Assembly (NCBI GenBank): GCA_027040785.1
Contig: JALULG010000034.1
Span: 1 to 5,444 of the forward strand
Origin: a bacterium
GTDB taxonomy: Bacteria > Patescibacteriota > Patescibacteriia > JAACEG01
Direction of reading: 5' to 3'
DNA: 5,444 bases
The notes under the pieces are model-generated. The model was not told the origin of the DNA and made no database searches. It saw only the letters and a program-made list of their open reading frames with translations. The position numbers and the translations under genes are program-made. The first letter of the stretch is position 1. Each line of letters begins with the position of its first letter. This document shows, piece after piece, positions 5,076-5,444 of the stretch.

Positions 5076-5384
5076 ATGAAAATAAAAAAAGGTGACAAAG
5101 TAAAAATAATTTGTGGAAAAGATAAAGGGAAAACCGGTAAAGTTTTGAAGGTTTCTCCGTCTACTCAAAAAGTTTCCGTTGAAGGTTTGAATTTGAGAAC
5201 AAAACATATGCGTCCCAGAAAAGAAGGAGAAACCGGTCAAAGAATTCAGTTTCCGGCCCCAATGGATATTTCAAATGTAATTTTAATTTGTCCAAAATGT
5301 TCAAAAGAAACCAGGGTTTCTTTTAAGATTTTAAAAGATAAAAAAAAGGTTAGAATTTGTAAGAAATGTAAAGAAAATTTTTAA
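5076..5384 (+). CDS. rplX: 50S ribosomal protein L24 (uL24), zinc-ribbon type
   Basis: 102 residues from the ATG at 5076. An in-frame TTG at 5070 would add two residues, but the ATG matches the usual family start (MKIKKGDKV) and keeps the T-before-ATG context of every other gene here. uL24 is an assembly initiator bound to 23S rRNA domain I near the tunnel exit. The KOW motif is at about 3-30 (KKGDKVKIICGKDKGKTGKV), followed by VEGLNLRTKHMRPRKEG (35-51). The C-terminal half contains CPKC (72-75) and CKKC (95-98), a four-cysteine set that can bind zinc. This C+ form occurs in many bacteria but is missing in E. coli. rplE begins 22 nt downstream. Confidence 0.97.
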   Translation: MKIKKGDKVKIICGKDKGKTGKVLKVSPSTQKVSVEGLNLRTKHMRPRKEGETGQRIQFPAPMDISNVILICPKCSKETRVSFKILKDKKKVRICKKCKENF

Positions 5385-5406
5385 AAATATTTAGTTAAGA
5401 AATATT

Positions 5407-5444
5407 ATGACATTAAAAGAAAAATACAATACAAAAGTTTTACC
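5407..5444 (+). CDS. rplE: 50S ribosomal protein L5 (uL5), N-terminal start only
   Basis: Only 12 codons are visible before the window ends, reading MTLKEKYNTKVL. The Leu-Lys-Glu-Lys-Tyr opening resembles the start of bacterial uL5, a 5S rRNA-binding protein of the central protuberance, and rplE is the gene expected after rplX in the spc operon. The ATG follows AATATT and fits the start context of the other genes. The identification rests mainly on gene order plus this short match. Confidence 0.85.
   Translation, partial: MTLKEKYNTKVL

Noticed and set aside
1..5444. CRISPR arrays, mobile elements, tRNA or rRNA genes, or an embedded non-ribosomal gene
   Set aside because: Ribosomal protein genes fill the window with gaps of 32 nt or less. 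No direct repeats with spacers, terminal inverted repeats or RNA-gene structures were seen.

Overview
The window is an AT-rich stretch of the bacterial S10-spc ribosomal protein gene cluster. It is read entirely on the + strand, with no foreign or non-ribosomal gene. The order is the classical one: end of rplC (uL3), rplD (uL4), rplW (uL23), rplB (uL2), rpsS (uS19), rplV (uL22), rpsC (uS3), rplP (uL16), rpmC (uL29), rpsQ (uS17), rplN (uL14), rplX (uL24), start of rplE (uL5). The first part is the S10 operon. From rplN onward it corresponds to the spc operon of E. coli, and no clear terminator separates the two here.

Organism: the protein details fit the Candidate Phyla Radiation (Patescibacteria), most likely a Parcubacteria-like lineage. 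Supporting points are the uL16 segment with Val-Pro-Met-Gly-Gly-Gly-Lys-Gly where E. coli has an Arg, the Lys/Glu-rich tails on uL3, uL23 and uL22, the very lysine-rich AT-driven protein composition, and the general sequence of uL14 and uL24. This is an inference from family knowledge, not a database result. The standard code works throughout: no in-frame UGA interrupts any gene, and of 11 visible stops 10 are TAA, one is TAG and none is TGA.

Layout: genes are separated by short AT-only or nearly AT-only gaps of 18-32 nt. The exceptions are rplP-rpmC and rpmC-rpsQ, with 4 nt each. No genes overlap and no gap exceeds 32 nt. None of the 12 visible starts has a recognisable Shine-Dalgarno sequence at usable distance, yet all 12 are preceded directly by T (TATG). 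This suggests translation initiation that does not depend on Shine-Dalgarno pairing.

Function: the products are core ribosomal proteins. uL2, uL3, uL4, uL14 and uL16 help build the large subunit body and peptidyl transferase region. uL22, uL23, uL24 and uL29 surround the nascent-chain exit tunnel, uL5 belongs to the central protuberance, and uS3, uS17 and uS19 belong to the small subunit. Co-transcription as one long message is the simplest reading. I found no evidence of a novel system. The points worth a second look are the start-codon context, the charged tails on uL23, uL22 and uL3, and the Pro at the uL16 position that is a modified Arg in E. coli.
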